Shown here in pieces: positions 33,328 through 45,498 of a stretch of DNA of 64,000 nucleotides. How positions within the stretch are numbered: the stretch's first letter is position 1; every line of letters begins with the position of its first letter. The DNA is from Doryteuthis pealeii. Taxonomy: Eukaryota; Mollusca; Cephalopoda; Myopsida; Loliginidae. The notes beneath the pieces are model-generated. The model searched no databases and was not told where the DNA came from. It saw only the letters and a program-made list of their open reading frames with translations. Where the stretch lies: positions 76,024,111-76,088,110 of the forward strand of contig CM042150.1 of the NCBI GenBank assembly GCA_023376005.1. The letters run 5' to 3'. A program made the position numbers and the translations under genes.

Positions 33328-33915
33328 TATGGTTGGTTCAGACTAATTTCTTCATCTTTCATAATATTTTAGCCATACAGTCATCCTATTGTCCTTGACT
33401 ATCATCAAATTTTGTGATGAGAGATTGTGATACCTATCACATTTCATACACATTATGTTCAATCTCTTTGGATTATTGGGATTTTCTTTTGACCTATGTC
33501 TTGAACTTATAACCTCCTGTCTAACATAACACATGATCCTGTCTCTCAGACTAGAATACCAAGTTTAGATTACATATAGTTGGTCAGCTGATTAAGTTAC
33601 CTGAGGACTTCTGTCAATTTTTTTATCCTACAAATCTGTTCTCTGTCAGCTATTTTACTTCATTCCATAGATGTAAGAAAATACAATTTAGTTCAATTCA
33701 ACCACATATATCCCTGGATAAAAAAGCTTGCCTTTTCTTTTTATTTCTTTTCTTTGAAAATCTAAAAAAACTATTTTATTTAATTATCAAATTCTTTTAC
33801 CATCAATTTTTAGAAATTAATTGTTTTAAATCTTTAAATTCGTGAATTAAAATTTTCTTTGAATTGTTAAAAAATACAGAAACCACTAAACAGTATAGAA
33901 AAAATACAGCCGAGG
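33328..33915. other. No recognisable feature
   Basis: AT-rich spacer between the solo LTR and the RTE-type LINE; the minus frame at 33352-33534 has no domain. Confidence 0.4.
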
Positions 33916-36371
33916 ATCATTAGTGTTACGTTCAAAGTGAATCCCTGCATGACTATAGTCTCATGTTACATCCCCAAAAGTGTATGTGAGGAACCGGATA
34001 TAATAAAGTTCTACAATAAGGTATCATTCCTATGAAGACAAATGCCTAAACACAACATCCTGATCATTGGGGGAGACACAAATGCACAGATAGGAAAAAA
34101 CGTGAACAATAGATTCTGTTTACATAACACTCCAAACAGGAATGGTGAACTACTAGCAGAGTTCTCTCTCGAGAACAGACTTGTATGCTTAAACACCAAA
34201 TTTCAAAAACGAAAGAGCAAACTATGGATCTACACCTATCCAAATAACACAAAAGCACAACTTGATTACATATCAATAAATAAAAAGTGGATAAACAGTG
34301 CTATGAACTGTGATTAGAAGATACTTCTTCAAAGGAGTAGTAACTCCTTTGAAGGAGTATCTTCCAATCACAGAATAGTCATTACAAAATTATGCCTAAG
34401 TCTATGTAGAAACTAAAAGAAAACCAGTAAACCTGTATGATACAACTGGGACTCACTTGCAAACAATAACATAAGTAACCACTACTCAATAGCAGAAATA
34501 AATGAATTTGACATCCTCCAGGAGAAGTCTGTGAGGCAGACTCCAGATGAAGAATATGAAAACTTTGTCAGTGCCCATCTAGAAGAAGCAGTTGAGTGCA
34601 TACCAAACAAATTAAGAGCCAAACACACTGTTCCCTGGGGTATAGAAGCAGTTAGAGAAAAGAGAAACGATATAAAAAAAAGCAATGTAATAAAACAAAC
34701 CCAACAAACACCAACACACACAATCTTAAGAAACCCCAATATATAAAAAAGAACAAACAGAATACATTCAGTAGCAAATAAATAAAATCTGACATTCAGT
34801 AGAAGACAGACAGTTGCGATTAGCATGGCAAACTGTAAATGAAATTAGTGGTAGGAAAAGTGCCCCTAGGGCAAAATTAAAAGCAACCAACCCAAAAGAT
34901 CGACTTCAGAAATGGAAAGACCACTTCCAGAAACTGTTGGGAACCCCCTCCCCCAAAAATCATAGATGACCAATTAGTCATCAAGCTAGGAGACTTTATG
35001 ATAGAAAAACTCAACAAAGTCCTAAGAAAACTTAAAGGTAGAAAAGCTGCAGGCCTTGCTGAAATACCTCCTGAAGTATGGAAGATGAGGGAATTTGATG
35101 ACATTCTTCTTAGGCTATGCAATGCAGTATATATGCAAAATCGGCAGATAAATGGATGAAAGGCTTCTTAATCACATCCAACTCCAAATAGAGAAAATCC
35201 TTAGGAAAAACCAAAACGGATTCTGCAAGAATCGATCCACAACCTCTTAAATCCTGGCTGTTTGTTGAATCATAGAGGGGTTCGAGCAAAAAATCTTGAG
35301 GCAATGCTACTTGTAGATTTCTCCAAGGTATTTGACTCCATACACAGAATGGAAAATGGAGCAAATACTGCTAGCATACAGTCTTCCCAAGGAAACACTT
35401 ACCACAATAATGATGCTTTACAAGGACACTAAAGCAATGGTACACTCACCTGATGGTGATACAGACTTCTTTGACATAGTCACCGGAGTCCTACAAGGAG
35501 ATAACTAAGCATCATATATATCAATAATATGCTTAGACTATGTACTTGGTAAATCCCTAGATCCCATAAACGAAAAAGGTCTTGCACTAAAAAAGGCAAG
35601 AAGCAGGCAATATCCCGCACAAACTATTATGGATGTGGACTACAGATGACCTAGCATTTCTTGCACAAGCCGAATGCTACATAGCCTTGAGAAGGTAACA
35701 CGGAGTATTGGTCTCTATGTGAATTCTGATAAAACAGAATACATGTGCTTTAAAAAGAAAAGAGACATCTTCACACTCAACAGTAAACCTCTAAAGCCAG
35801 TAGAACAATTCATGTACCTAGGTAGTAATCTCTTCCACAAAAAAAAACGATGTTAATGCATGCATAGGGAAGGCATGGTTGGCTATAAACAATTTGTTTG
35901 TTATATGGAAATCAGATCTCACCAACATGTTAAAGCAACATTTCTTCCAGGCCCTAGTGGTATCAGTGCTACTGTATAGCTGCACCACTTGGACCTTGAC
36001 GAGTCGCCTGGAGAATAGGCTAGATGGGAGTTGCACAAGAATGCTGCATGTGATCTTGAACAAATCGTAGAAACAACACCCCACAAAGAAGCAGCTATAC
36101 AGCCACCTGGCCCTTATCACACAAACCTAAGTGTGACAGACATTCTGGAGTATTAGAGAAGTAAAGATGAACTCATAAGTGATATCCTCCTATGGAAACC
36201 AAACACATGCTAGTGCGGGTCATCCAGCAAAGACTTACATAGACCAGTTCTGTGCAAGTACTGGATGCTGTGTGGAGGACCTACTAGGGACAATGAGTGA
36301 TAGGGATGGATGGCGAGAGGTTGTCATGGATATCTGTGCTGCTGGTGTGACATGATGATGATGATGATTTA
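33916..36371 (+). pseudogene. Decayed RTE-type LINE: AP endonuclease plus reverse transcriptase
   Basis: Starts within the endonuclease: PKHNILIIGGDTNAQIGK at 34048, then LENRLVCLNTKFQKR and TYPNNTKAQLDYISINKKW. Next come the linker (DEYENFVSAHLEEAVECIP at 34549) and RT blocks: KAAGLAEIPPEVW near 35044, KILRKNQNGFCKNRSTT near 35190 and SLEKVTRSIGLYVNSDKTEY at 35678. The C-terminal region has LYSCTTWTL and GSCTRMLHVILNKS, and a final DRDGWRE near 36300. Breaks: about 30 residues lost near 35150; the catalytic YADD box near 35638 reads TACAGATGAC (two bases lost, frame broken); a 30-bp inverted duplication at 34308-34373. The 3' end is (ATG)n at 36352-36367, as in RTE-clade LINEs. 5' truncated. 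Confidence 0.88.
34308..34373. repeat. 30-bp inverted duplication inside the LINE
   Basis: Left arm 34308-34337 and right arm 34344-34373 are reverse complements with two mismatches, separated by TAGTAA. The right arm reads on in the normal endonuclease frame; the left arm replaces expected sequence and introduces the stop after MNCD. Confidence 0.92.
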
Positions 36372-37199
36372 GTATTTGAATGCAGAATACACTTCAGTAT
36401 GGGATAGATTTTCATTATTTTTCTTTGGAAAATTGAATTATTTGGTGTAAGCTGCTGAACAGTTATTTACAGTGCACTTCATCAATGTTGTTCTATTCTT
36501 CTAGTAGTAAACAAAAAGCTTTAAGAGTATTTATGAGATAAAATTGTAGTGAATGAAGTATGGATATTACATGACATTAAAAGTTTTAGAATATCTAAAA
36601 CTTTCCTGCTTTAAGTTGCTTAAAATTTAGACTTTTAGAAGAGATTTTAAAATAGAAATTATATTTTCATTCTGTAACTACATAGTAACATAGGGAATGA
36701 TAGCTAATGTTTCATCAGCTGGGTCAGGATTTTGGTAAAAATTTATGTTAAATGACATGGCCAGTTTGGCTTGTTAATTCACTTTAAGTTTTTCTGAGAA
36801 TATAAACAAATGTGCGCAAACACACACATACATGATTCTTGATTTTCTATATATTTCTAATAGGAAACCAGATTTTAAAGTAGTTAGATATCACTGAAGA
36901 AGTTCATTCAAAAAGATGTTAATAAATGTTATTTTAAAATGTTCTTAAAAACTTAAGATTGACATTGAAAAAGCTGACACTAAAGCATTTCAGTTTTAAT
37001 TAAACCATCAATTGGGCTCAACTGGGTTGATAATCATAAATCATATGAAAAGAAAATTGCAGAAACAACCAAAAGCTTATGAGCCTTTTTTTATGATGTT
37101 TAAAGGCTTGTCTCAACATTCAAAAGAATTTTGAACATCATATTGCTATATTAATAAATAAAGAGTGCTCAATATCAGTAATATCTATATATCTAAGTT
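36372..37199. other. No recognisable feature
   Basis: AT-rich DNA between the LINE tail and a foldback element; no open frame above 60 codons. Confidence 0.4.
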
Positions 37200-37341
37200 A
37201 GGACAGCATAAGCATAGTGTCAATGGTTCTTGGTGACTGTCAGTTTCTTGCTTATGTAATCATCAGACTAAGTCAAATGATCACTTAAGCAAGAAACTGA
37301 CAGTCACTAAGCACCATTGACTCTATGTGTATGCTATCCTA
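37200..37341. mobile_element. Foldback element / hairpin with about 65-bp arms
   Basis: Left arm AGGACAGCATAAGCATAGTG...TGACTGTCAGTTTCTTGCTTATG and right arm, its reverse complement, CTTAAGCAAGAAACTGACAG...CATTGACTCTATGTGTATGCTATCCT. The core GACTGTCAGTTTCTTGCTTA is perfect; the outer part has several mismatches. The loop is under 15 nt. Could be a small MITE or a transcribed hairpin. Confidence 0.85.
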
Positions 37342-37377
37342 TATATATATATATATATAATATATATATATATATAT
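37342..37377. repeat. (AT)n microsatellite
   Basis: About 36 bp with one phase slip, lying between the foldback and the 3' end of HEL copy 3. Confidence 0.93.
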
Positions 37378-37378
37378 A

Positions 37379-37985
37379 CTAGCAAATATATGCACCCTCT
37401 TTAAGTTTTAATGTAATAAAATATTATATTAGAAAGGCTAATGAAACTAAATACGAAAATAAGTATGCAGATAAAAAGATTTGAAACAGATAGGTGTATA
37501 ATCAAAAAATAGAACACTGAAACTTAATCTTCCATCACTCCTATCTTTCATTGCTAAATTCTCCTAATTTATTTAGTTAAAATAGGAACTAAAAAATAAA
37601 ATTACAGTTATTTCTTCTTGTTAATCAATCTCTTTTAAGATTTATTCCTGAGATTGTTGTTCATATTCATTAAGATAAAACCAAACCAATTAAAAATCAA
37701 TAATACCAAGAACATATTTATTAAAATCAAATTTTTAATATCATTATGCAAATTAGCTTTCCTGTTCACACTGTAAACTACGATTTGGTTGTATATATAA
37801 ATACAATTGCATGTTATTAGTATATAGATATGGCCAACAGTATTAATAATGTAAAACAATTTTATTAATCATTAAGATTTAAATAAAAATAAAATCATGG
37901 AGAATGTGAACTAAGAAATTGTGACTTGAGAAGTGATATAGTTTTGTTACAGACAGACAAACACACAATCTCCATTATAAGAAGA
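37379..37985 (-). mobile_element. Non-autonomous Helitron (HEL), copy 3
   Basis: Minus strand: TCTTCTTATAATGGAGATTG at the 5' end (37985, preceded by A on that strand) and GGGTGCATATATTTGCTAG at the 3' end (37379), followed by T. It is collinear with HEL copy 2 over CTGTCTGTAAC, CTTAATGAATATGA and AGTAATGAAAGAT-like blocks. The left arm of the 3' hairpin is lost. Length 607 bp, no coding capacity; the minus frame 37859-37635 is incidental. Confidence 0.8.
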
Positions 37986-40619
37986 TATATATATATTCTT
38001 ATCCAGAGATGCATTCGATTTGACTTGAGATTTAACAAAAACAATCTGTGTAGAATAACAGAAGAGGCAAAGCATTTTTTGCTATAGTTATGTTAGGTAA
38101 TTTCAGAAATAATGCACTGTATAGCCATTAATAACACAAATTAATCAAACACTGATGAAATGTGTTTTTCTTTTCAAAGGTTAATTTATTCTACAAAAAT
38201 CCTTTCCCTTCATTCCAAGAAACCTTTCCTTGCAAAGTCCCAAAAATGGGTTCAAGAACACCTGTGAGTTTAATCAACCATATAAATGATACTTGATGTT
38301 TAAGTGAATAATTTCATGCTTTATGGCTGGTTTTTTTTTCTCTGAAATAATTGGATATTTTATCCTGGATATTTGTTTGCCTCTTTCTTCTGAATTTTTG
38401 TCAATGGATTTTTCTTTGATTTTAAACAAAGTTCAAAATCTGCAAGTGGTATTTCAAGTTCTTTTGCTAATTTAGACTTATTATCTTCATTTGGTTTATT
38501 TCATTTCTATAATTTCTCAAAGAATCTGCAAGAGAGAAAAACTAAATTAATATTGGTAAATAAGGATTGGTAAAATGCTGGTTGAAATAATAATCTAATG
38601 ACAATTTTCATTTTATTTTAAATTCATCATTGGATGAAGCATTGTCCCTTATTAATGTTTAGCAGTAATTACTTATATTGCATTCATATATCATTGATTT
38701 TGATAAACTGGATAGGATGAAAATCTAGACCAAAAATAAAATATAAATATAAATCTCATTGCATTCTCATAGAAATATATTTCTCTACAAAACTCAGAAC
38801 TTTTCAGAAAAAAAAATTAATTTCATAAAAGATTCCTAATATGAAAGATAGAATAGAAAAGTATTTTTTTGAGATCTTTTCTTTTACAATAATAATATTT
38901 TAACAATAGGATCAGTGTTAATTTTTAATTGAAAAAAGATGTAAAACTTTAAAAATAATTAATGGATAAGATGTGTTTCAAAAATATTACTAATATTTCA
39001 TTAAACATTACTTATTGGGTTTATACATAGCTCTTCAAGATGGAGAATTTAAATAATTACATAGTATTCATTATTACTTTGGATGAAAAATAAAAACAGA
39101 CTTAGTTTATGAACATGGAATTTTGAATTTTTTTCACCATATTTTAAAAAGATAATTAATATTTAAAAAATGTCATTCTTAAATTTTTTGTGGATTTTCT
39201 AGACAGCAAAAGTATAAACAAAAAAAAAAAGAAATTTCCATTAATTAACAGAATTTGACTGATAAAAATAAGCTAAGTGTCAAATAAATGATAAAAATAA
39301 TTAAGTCTATCGAATTTTATAATTCAATACTGACATGATAAGTTTAAACAATGACATCCAATTGTGGGCTGAGTGACCCAAAGACTTTCTGTTCATGCAG
39401 GTGCAGTAGGATCTCCTATGATTGGTTGCCAACTTACATAAGGTCCACACAACAAGTTCTCAAGATATTCAATATACCTGACATGATTTATAATGGAGCA
39501 ACAGATAGACCCTGGAAATAAATATTTTATAGCCATAAGTCACCCTTCCAGAATAAATATTATGTAAATAACGCTATGATGTCAAAGTATATATGAGAAT
39601 TGAAAAATGTAAGTAACATAGAACCTGAAATCGATTGGGACATTTAAAGAAATGTGTACACATGAAATAAGGGGTCAAAATCATATAGATTGTTTTTGTT
39701 ATGTATAACAAGATTTCTAGAACAAAATAAGTTGGCAAACTAATACTCAGAATTGGTGGCTTGATTCAGACATGAAACCAATTATTGCCTTTCTAATTTG
39801 CCATCAGACTAGTTTCGGTCAAATGACAAATATTTTTTAAACTAAAAGAGTAAAAATAGTTTTGTCACAGGAATAGTTTAAATTATGTGACAAATATCTT
39901 TAACTGTAAAATATATTCAAGGAGGAAGAGTAATTACTGTATTTGACAGTTTATAAAACACATGCACATGTGAGGCATCGCAATTTGGACAGGCATTAAA
40001 AATTAAAAAATAAATAGGTTTCCAAAATGTCAAGAGAAGTATTTTCACTTAACATTCATTCCCAACTATCAGATCATATTTAAAATTTCATATGAATTTA
40101 GATCCTTATTAAATCCTATTTTATATGTAATTGTTTTAATTAGTTTGTTTAGGTAGACACATAGATAAGTGTTGTCACTCAATTTTCTTCCTAACTGATG
40201 TTATTTTATATGAAGCACTAGTAATTACTACTATAAATATTTAATATCAATTAATCTAATTATTCATTGTCACCTTATAAAAGAATTGCCATTGTTGGTG
40301 CAGAGCAATCATCACCTTATTTACATTTGGTTTAATTTAAGGACTATTGCAGTACTAGCCAGTAACCCAAAACTGACCCATGACCTTATAAGTCACAGGG
40401 TAATTTTCTGGAATTTTTTTTTTAAAAACCCTAAAAAAAACATGTGCATCATATAAGCCTTCAATACTACCTCTTTAGTACATTCTTTATGTTACTCGTG
40501 AAACTTAAATATTAGGAAAACATTTATGAATTTTGATATTTAATATCAACTGCAAATTGCTCTACCTATTGAGTAGTGAGTATTTTTTAAAAGTTTTTAC
40601 TTCATAATTTTATCATATA
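37986..40619. other. AT-rich, no recognisable feature
   Basis: The longest blank stretch in the window (about 2.6 kb). No open frame above 60 codons, SINE head or LTR end was found. A short less AT-rich patch lies at 39360-39480 (GGGCTGAGTGACCC...AAGGTCCACACAAC) without a recognised identity. Confidence 0.45.
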
Positions 40620-40640
40620 CACACACACACACACACACAA
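40618..40640. repeat. (AC)n microsatellite
   Basis: About eleven AC units just before SINE-B. Confidence 0.9.
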
Positions 40641-40684
40641 AATGATTTAGTTTATTCACTCACGATTTTCAAATATGTCTTTTC

Positions 40685-40922
40685 CCAACCACGTCATATG
40701 AGTGAGATGCAACACAGGTTTGAATTCAGAGTTTTCCTTTTTCTAGACTCGTTGCCCTGCCAAGGTTAAAAGCCCAGTCCAACCTAGTATTTATTCATAG
40801 CTGGATGAGAATAGTTAGATTCACACCTTTCTTAAGGGTATTAGCACTATGTCAAATGCAAACAGCATTTAAACTCAGTTTGCCATATCCATTTCCTCTG
40901 ATGATAACCATTACACCACAAG
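40685..40922 (-). mobile_element. SINE-B
   Basis: GAGATGCAACACAGG, GAATTCAGAGTTTTCC, AGCCCAGTCCAACCTAGTA, CATAGCTGGATGAGAATAG and GATAACCATTACACCACAAG follow the inverted SINE-B order; the B box is eroded (GCATTTAAACTCAG). Confidence 0.75.
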
Positions 40923-41254
40923 CGCCTTCACAATTTTCAAATAACTGATGATTTTGTATCTTTTTAATCTAGAGGCTATCAAAATGTGATAATTCAATAC
41001 TGACAAGTACAATGTATTAACCAGATTATTTTCTTTTATTTGAATCATTTTGCAATTCTTGTTTTCTTTACATAAAGAAGTTCTGAGGAGATTTTGACAA
41101 TGCATTGCCAAGTTTGGTACAAGGCCATTTACTTTATCTTGTGTTCTTAAGCAGTTAATTATCTAAATACTGATTGATGTTTTTAATTATGTTACACTCT
41201 AAATCAAACCTTGTTATAATTCCAGACACTTTCATCAAGGTCAAAAAATGGTTT

Positions 41255-41462
41255 GGTTTCTTTATTTTAATGGATTTATCAAACTTTGTGGGTTATTTAA
41301 AGCTGAAGCTATCATTTTAGAAGACCTGTAGTAGTACTATTTAACCTGTAGTTGGGGGATGAGGAGTTTCATACCTTTCCCAAGGGCATAAGTGAACATA
41401 CTAGCATGACTGGAATTCAAACTCGCTTTGTACAGCACATCAGCCATTATGCCACGGGACTC
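41255..41462 (-). mobile_element. SINE-D
   Basis: Left end TTTTAATGGATTTATCAAAC and TGGGTTATTTAAAGCTGAAG. Body AGAAGACCTGTAGTAGTACTA, CCTTTCCCAAGGGC. Head at right: complement of GACTGGAATTCAAACTCGC (B box) and CAGCCATTATGCCACGGG (A box). Confidence 0.65.
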
Positions 41463-41465
41463 CCA

Positions 41466-41984
41466 TCAGGGTAAAAAATAAGTCTACACAACCACAGACG
41501 ACAATTGGAAGGCACCTCAAGCAAAGACCCAGAAGTACATAATAACACAAAAATTTTCCCTTTTTTGTACTTATTCCTTTTCTTTTTTTTGTCAGACTGG
41601 ACTGGCATTGTCTAGTGACTGGCCTAGTCACACACTTAGTGTGTTAGTTGACAGTACACTGTAAACTAATACACTCACAGACCATAACACACATGGTGGC
41701 CCTTGACCAAACCTTTTATGAATCTCCTCATGCAGCACCACCAACTTGCACACACAGCCATTCTCAACTTTGTGGCTTATTTGCAGATATAACTCTACAA
41801 CAGCCTTGTTTATATAAACATACAACAAAGTGATTCAATATGTATCTTACTGAAAATGCAGCATATCCTCCTAAATGGTTATATCTCATCATAGCTACCC
41901 CACTTGTGCAACCCATATTGAACCTTCATTTTTAATCCCCTGTTTTCATTACATATAGGCTGTTTTCATTACATATAGCACTAA
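41466..41984. other. Unclassified; one 20-bp tandem duplication
   Basis: TGTTTTCATTACATATAG occurs twice back to back at about 41942-41980. Overlapping open frames on both strands at 41628-41833 have no domain. Confidence 0.4.
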
Positions 41985-42170
41985 TAACCTTGGAAAAGGT
42001 ATGAATCAAACTATTCTCCCTTCAGCTATGGGTAAATAGTAGGGTGGACTGGGCTCTTTAACCTTGGTTAGGTAAGCAATCTAGAAGGAAAAAAAACTGA
42101 ATTCAAAATCGACATAAGAAAATGACCTTGTGTTGCATCCTGCTCATGTGTAAGAGTTAGGTAAATACAT
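41985..42170 (+). mobile_element. SINE-B, 5' truncated
   Basis: CTTGGAAAAGGTATGAATC, CTTCAGCTATGGGTAAATAG, GGGCTCTTTAACCTTGG, GAATTCAAAAT and AATGACCTTGTGTTGCATCC; the tRNA-like head is missing. Confidence 0.75.
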
Positions 42171-42180
42171 AAATAACTTG

Positions 42181-43216
42181 TTTTATAGAATCATAAACAT
42201 TTTTTTTAGTGTTAACCTTATTTGTCATGAGTCTGAATTAAAATGTATAATAAAATAGCACTTGGACTTTAATATTGGGCTTATGGTATATAGTTGTTAT
42301 AAACCCTGCCTATGAACATTAATGGGTATGTCCCAATCTTCATAAATACAGGAGTATTATGCTGAATGAGTAATCTTATACCACAAGTAGTGGTTTACCT
42401 TCTTTACATCACTGGTGAGTATTATATTTTTTAAAATGCTATAAAGATTCCATATAATTTCCAACTTCTGTTTGGTTATTTCTCATTTAGTAACCTTTGT
42501 TAGGTAATAACAATAGTAAAATATCACTCAACCTTCAATATCTTTCTAATTGGTTTGAAGGGTTAAATATCCAAGATATGAACAAAAAGTACTTAATTTT
42601 TTTATTGTTTTTTTTTTCAGAAATTTTCCTTTTGCAGCAAGATTTATATGACAGCTGTACTTTTAAATAAAAGAATCCACTGCTTTAAAGGTAAGAACTT
42701 TATTATTTGTCATTGAACAGAAATAAGGATTTGGTATTTAGATGATGTTTCCTAGAAAATAAAATCTGAAAATAATGCGGAGATATTTTTTCTCTCAGAA
42801 AGTCATTAGAGTACCAATTTATTCTATTCTGCAAAGATTGTATCAAACAAGACATACATTTACCTCTTTATATATTACTAGTAAATACATTGACTTACAA
42901 GTTTAATTAATTCCACTTGTAACTCAATTCCCTCATATATCAAATCAATTCTCCCCATTGAAATAAACTGAAATGTTATTGATCCATTCCAGCTCCCCCA
43001 ACAACAACAACAAAGAAGAAAACTAGCCCACCCTAGTTTTTTGTTACATATTTTTAAAATAACAAAAATAGCATGAACTTAGTTACATTATTAGTATAAG
43101 CATATTTGAAGTTCACTTGTACCTCAAGTTTTAGCTAACAAACAAAGTAAAAAGTTGACTGAGTGACAGATCAACACAGAGTTGACCATCTTTGGAAAAA
43201 TAAACACACTCAAATA

Positions 43217-43218
<2 letters not shown>
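42181..43218. other. No recognisable feature
   Basis: AT-rich; no open frame above 60 codons and no repeat boundary seen. Confidence 0.4.

Positions 43219-43270
<52 letters not shown>
43219..43270. repeat. (AT)n microsatellite
   Basis: About 26 uninterrupted units; the Ile-Tyr frame across it is an artefact. Confidence 0.95.
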
Positions 43271-43273
<3 letters not shown>

Positions 43274-43369
43274 CTATGATATGTTACTCCTAGATTTCCC
43301 TGGCAATGAAATTGGTTTTGAGTCAATTTGGGTACTGGGAGCTAAGTTAAGGGTATTTTTAGGGTATCC

Positions 43370-43495
43370 CAGTTTAGAAAATTAGGTTCTGGAACTGTGG
43401 GGAGTGTGTAGTACCCATTTATTGGCACTACACTCAGTCCACTTTGACTAGGATTACCTACTAGGCTCCCATCTATGGGTTGAATAGATCTGTTT
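43370..43495 (+). repeat. Dispersed repeat R1, copy 3
   Basis: GTTCTGGAACTGTGGGGAG, GTAGTACCCATTTATTGGC, ACCTACTAGGCTCCCATC and TATGGGTTGAATAGATCTG match R1. Confidence 0.55.
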
Positions 43496-44412
43496 TGAAA
43501 ATATTTGTATGAGATAGGAATACTTGATATATAAACTGAATTGAAAAAACTTTAGAAGCTATCCCAAAAATGATAATATAAATGTACAATGTATACAATT
43601 TCCTAAACCCTAGACAGAATGACATACTATTAAAATCAATTAATCAATCAGTCAAACAAAAACTAACTTTTTTAGATCTAATGTGCACCAGAAAAATTAT
43701 CTTTCTTGTGTTTAACTTTCATTAAATCAAGACCAAAACAAGTAAGTAGTACATTAGTGTTGTATTGCTAATAGAATGACAAATCAAGTGAAAGAGAACA
43801 GAAATGATTAAATAACATCCTCATTTTATTTATAAATAAATAATAATTTAGGAAAAAAGAAACAATTATAAAATAATGATGATCATTAATATTCTTGTTT
43901 GTCATATTTTATCTTCTGAACAAAAAAAGTTGATGGAGAATTAGCTGAATCTTTTTTAATATTTGTTTTTTTGAAAGCAAGCTATAATTTTGAAATTGAT
44001 TTTATTCTCTTTTCTTAATAATCACATAAGTGTTTCTTAATTATAATCTTTTCTATTTTCTTAATCAAATCAATTGTGAATTTTGTTTTTAGAATTCATT
44101 TGATATTGAATGTAATTATTTTTCTAAATATTTTTATTTTAGAAAAACTCTGTAGAAATATATATCCTTTAAAGTCTGTTACGATTCACTTCATTTAATT
44201 TTTTCAATTTTCTCAGAAAAATAATTTTTTCATGGGAAAATATTTATATTTCTTATAAAGGTAAAATGAAGATTTTGAAATGCAACATCTCTTCTTGCAG
44301 AAAATCTGCCTTAAATCATAAAAGGAAAAATGCATTAAAACTAACTTTATATATATGTTATATGTGGTGTTATTCACTCCACCCAACCAATCTGTGTAGC
44401 CTTTCTAGTAAT
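43496..44412. other. AT-rich, no recognisable feature
   Basis: A 63-codon frame starting 44266 is compositional and ends in a (TAG)n run at about 44412-44430. Confidence 0.4.
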
Positions 44413-44529
44413 AGTAGTAGTAGTAGTAGCATTATATTTTACGAGTGTGGATTGTGATGTTTTAAAAAAATGTTGGCTGCAGAGTTACTACTTTTCATAT
44501 TTCACATAAGTTTTTCTCTGAGTGTGTAT

Positions 44530-44530
<1 letters not shown>

Positions 44531-44599
<69 letters not shown>
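44531..44599. repeat. (GA)n microsatellite
   Basis: About 34 GA units; the Glu-Arg tract of the frame 44470-44733 derives from it. Confidence 0.95.
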
Positions 44600-44600
<1 letters not shown>

Positions 44601-44607
44601 AGTTTTG

Positions 44608-44690
44608 TTTGGTTGGTTGATTTTACTGTATATCAACACAAACCTGGTTGGGTTATTTTATGCTGAAGTCATTTTAACAATCATGGTCAC
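44608..44690 (-). mobile_element. SINE-D 3'-end fragment
   Basis: TTACTGTATATCAACACAAACC and GGGTTATTTTATGCTGAAGTC match the left end of SINE-D. It inserts directly beside the (GA)n array. Confidence 0.45.
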
Positions 44691-44792
44691 TAATGTACAA
44701 AAATGTATCTTCATAATTTTCAAAAATTTTTGAAACAAAAACACTTCATATTTAGTTGTAATTTCAATGTTTTAAAAGTCAATGTATTAATG

Positions 44793-45000
44793 TATGAGGA
44801 TCAGCTGAAAACTTCATAGGCTGACCAAGATACTCTCATGGAATGTGACCAAATGAGGTTTATATTTTTCAACATATGCCTCTTGCAGTCCATACACTTC
44901 TTCCACCAGTGTTACAGTGCTTGGATCCCAGTGGTCAAAAAAGTCATCAACAGCAGATATGACATAGGCATGAACTTTTCAGCTCATCTTCGTAATTCAA
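44793..45000 (-). pseudogene. Mariner transposase C-terminal fragment with outer end
   Basis: On the minus strand a HWDPSTVTLVEEVYGLQEAY-like reading is followed by VEKYKP. It corresponds to the mariner C-terminal segment that usually reads as a Cys/Leu-rich stretch with GDYVEK. The element end lies at 44799-44815 (GATCAGCTGAAAACTTC), the inverse of a GAAGTTTTCAGC-type terminus. The + frame at 44838-45023 is antisense to it. Confidence 0.6.
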
Positions 45001-45019
45001 AATCATTTAAAACATTATC

Positions 45020-45170
45020 TTAAACAGATCTATTTCACCCCTAGATGAGACTTTAACACATATTTCTGTCCTATGTAAAGTAAAACTGAGAGTAGTGGCA
45101 ATGGAGATGCAACTCTATACTCCTTAGTGCTCCAGAACTGTAGTTTCACTACAGGATGCAGTTCTCTGTC
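45020..45170 (-). repeat. Dispersed repeat R1, copy 4
   Basis: AAACAGATCTATTTCACCCC, TAGATGAGACTTTAACAC and GTGCTCCAGAACTGTAGTTTC mirror R1; more diverged than the other copies. Confidence 0.45.
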
Positions 45171-45189
45171 ATACCTAGGACTGGTACAT

Positions 45190-45380
45190 TCTTGTCTGTT
45201 GTTTACAGACTTGAGTTCTCTAATTGATCATAACATATATCTACCAATGTATGTATTTATCAGTTTAGATGTTTGCCTCTTACTGACAGCTATGGCTGGC
45301 TGAGAGAAAAGGGCTCGGACTGCTGAAAATCAGGTTTTGCTCTTGGCTAGAAGTAGCTGTTAAGTCTAGCCACACTGATG
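45190..45380 (+). mobile_element. Dispersed repeat R3, copy 1, with tRNA-Ser/Leu-like segment
   Basis: TGTCTGTTGTTTACAGACTTG, TGATCATAACATATATCTACC and CTTACTGACAGCTATGGC match 63880-64000. It then reads TGGCTGAGAG...GGCTCGGACTGCTGAAAATC, like the D- and anticodon-arm of a class II tRNA. Not a complete tRNA. Confidence 0.5.
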
Positions 45381-45381
45381 A

Positions 45382-45498
45382 GATGTCTGTGGATGACTAT
45401 ATATATATGTGTGTGTGTGTGTGTACTCGAATTCTCTGTTCCCATGGTGATGAAACGTAAATGTTGAAAAACACGTGTCTGTGGATGACTATATATAT

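Noticed and set aside
33171..33362. Hydrophobic 63-codon minus frame resembling a membrane peptide (also 22688-22909)
   Set aside because: Antisense or incidental translations of LTR-1 sequence, shared between LTR copies without coding constraint.
34482..34826. 114-codon minus-strand open frame (and 34064-34276, 34877-35122, 35110-35364, 35818-36120)
   Set aside because: Antisense shadows of the RTE-type LINE coding sequence.
45310..45360. tRNA-Ser gene
   Set aside because: Only D- and anticodon-arm-like sequence is present; no T arm or acceptor closure could be found.
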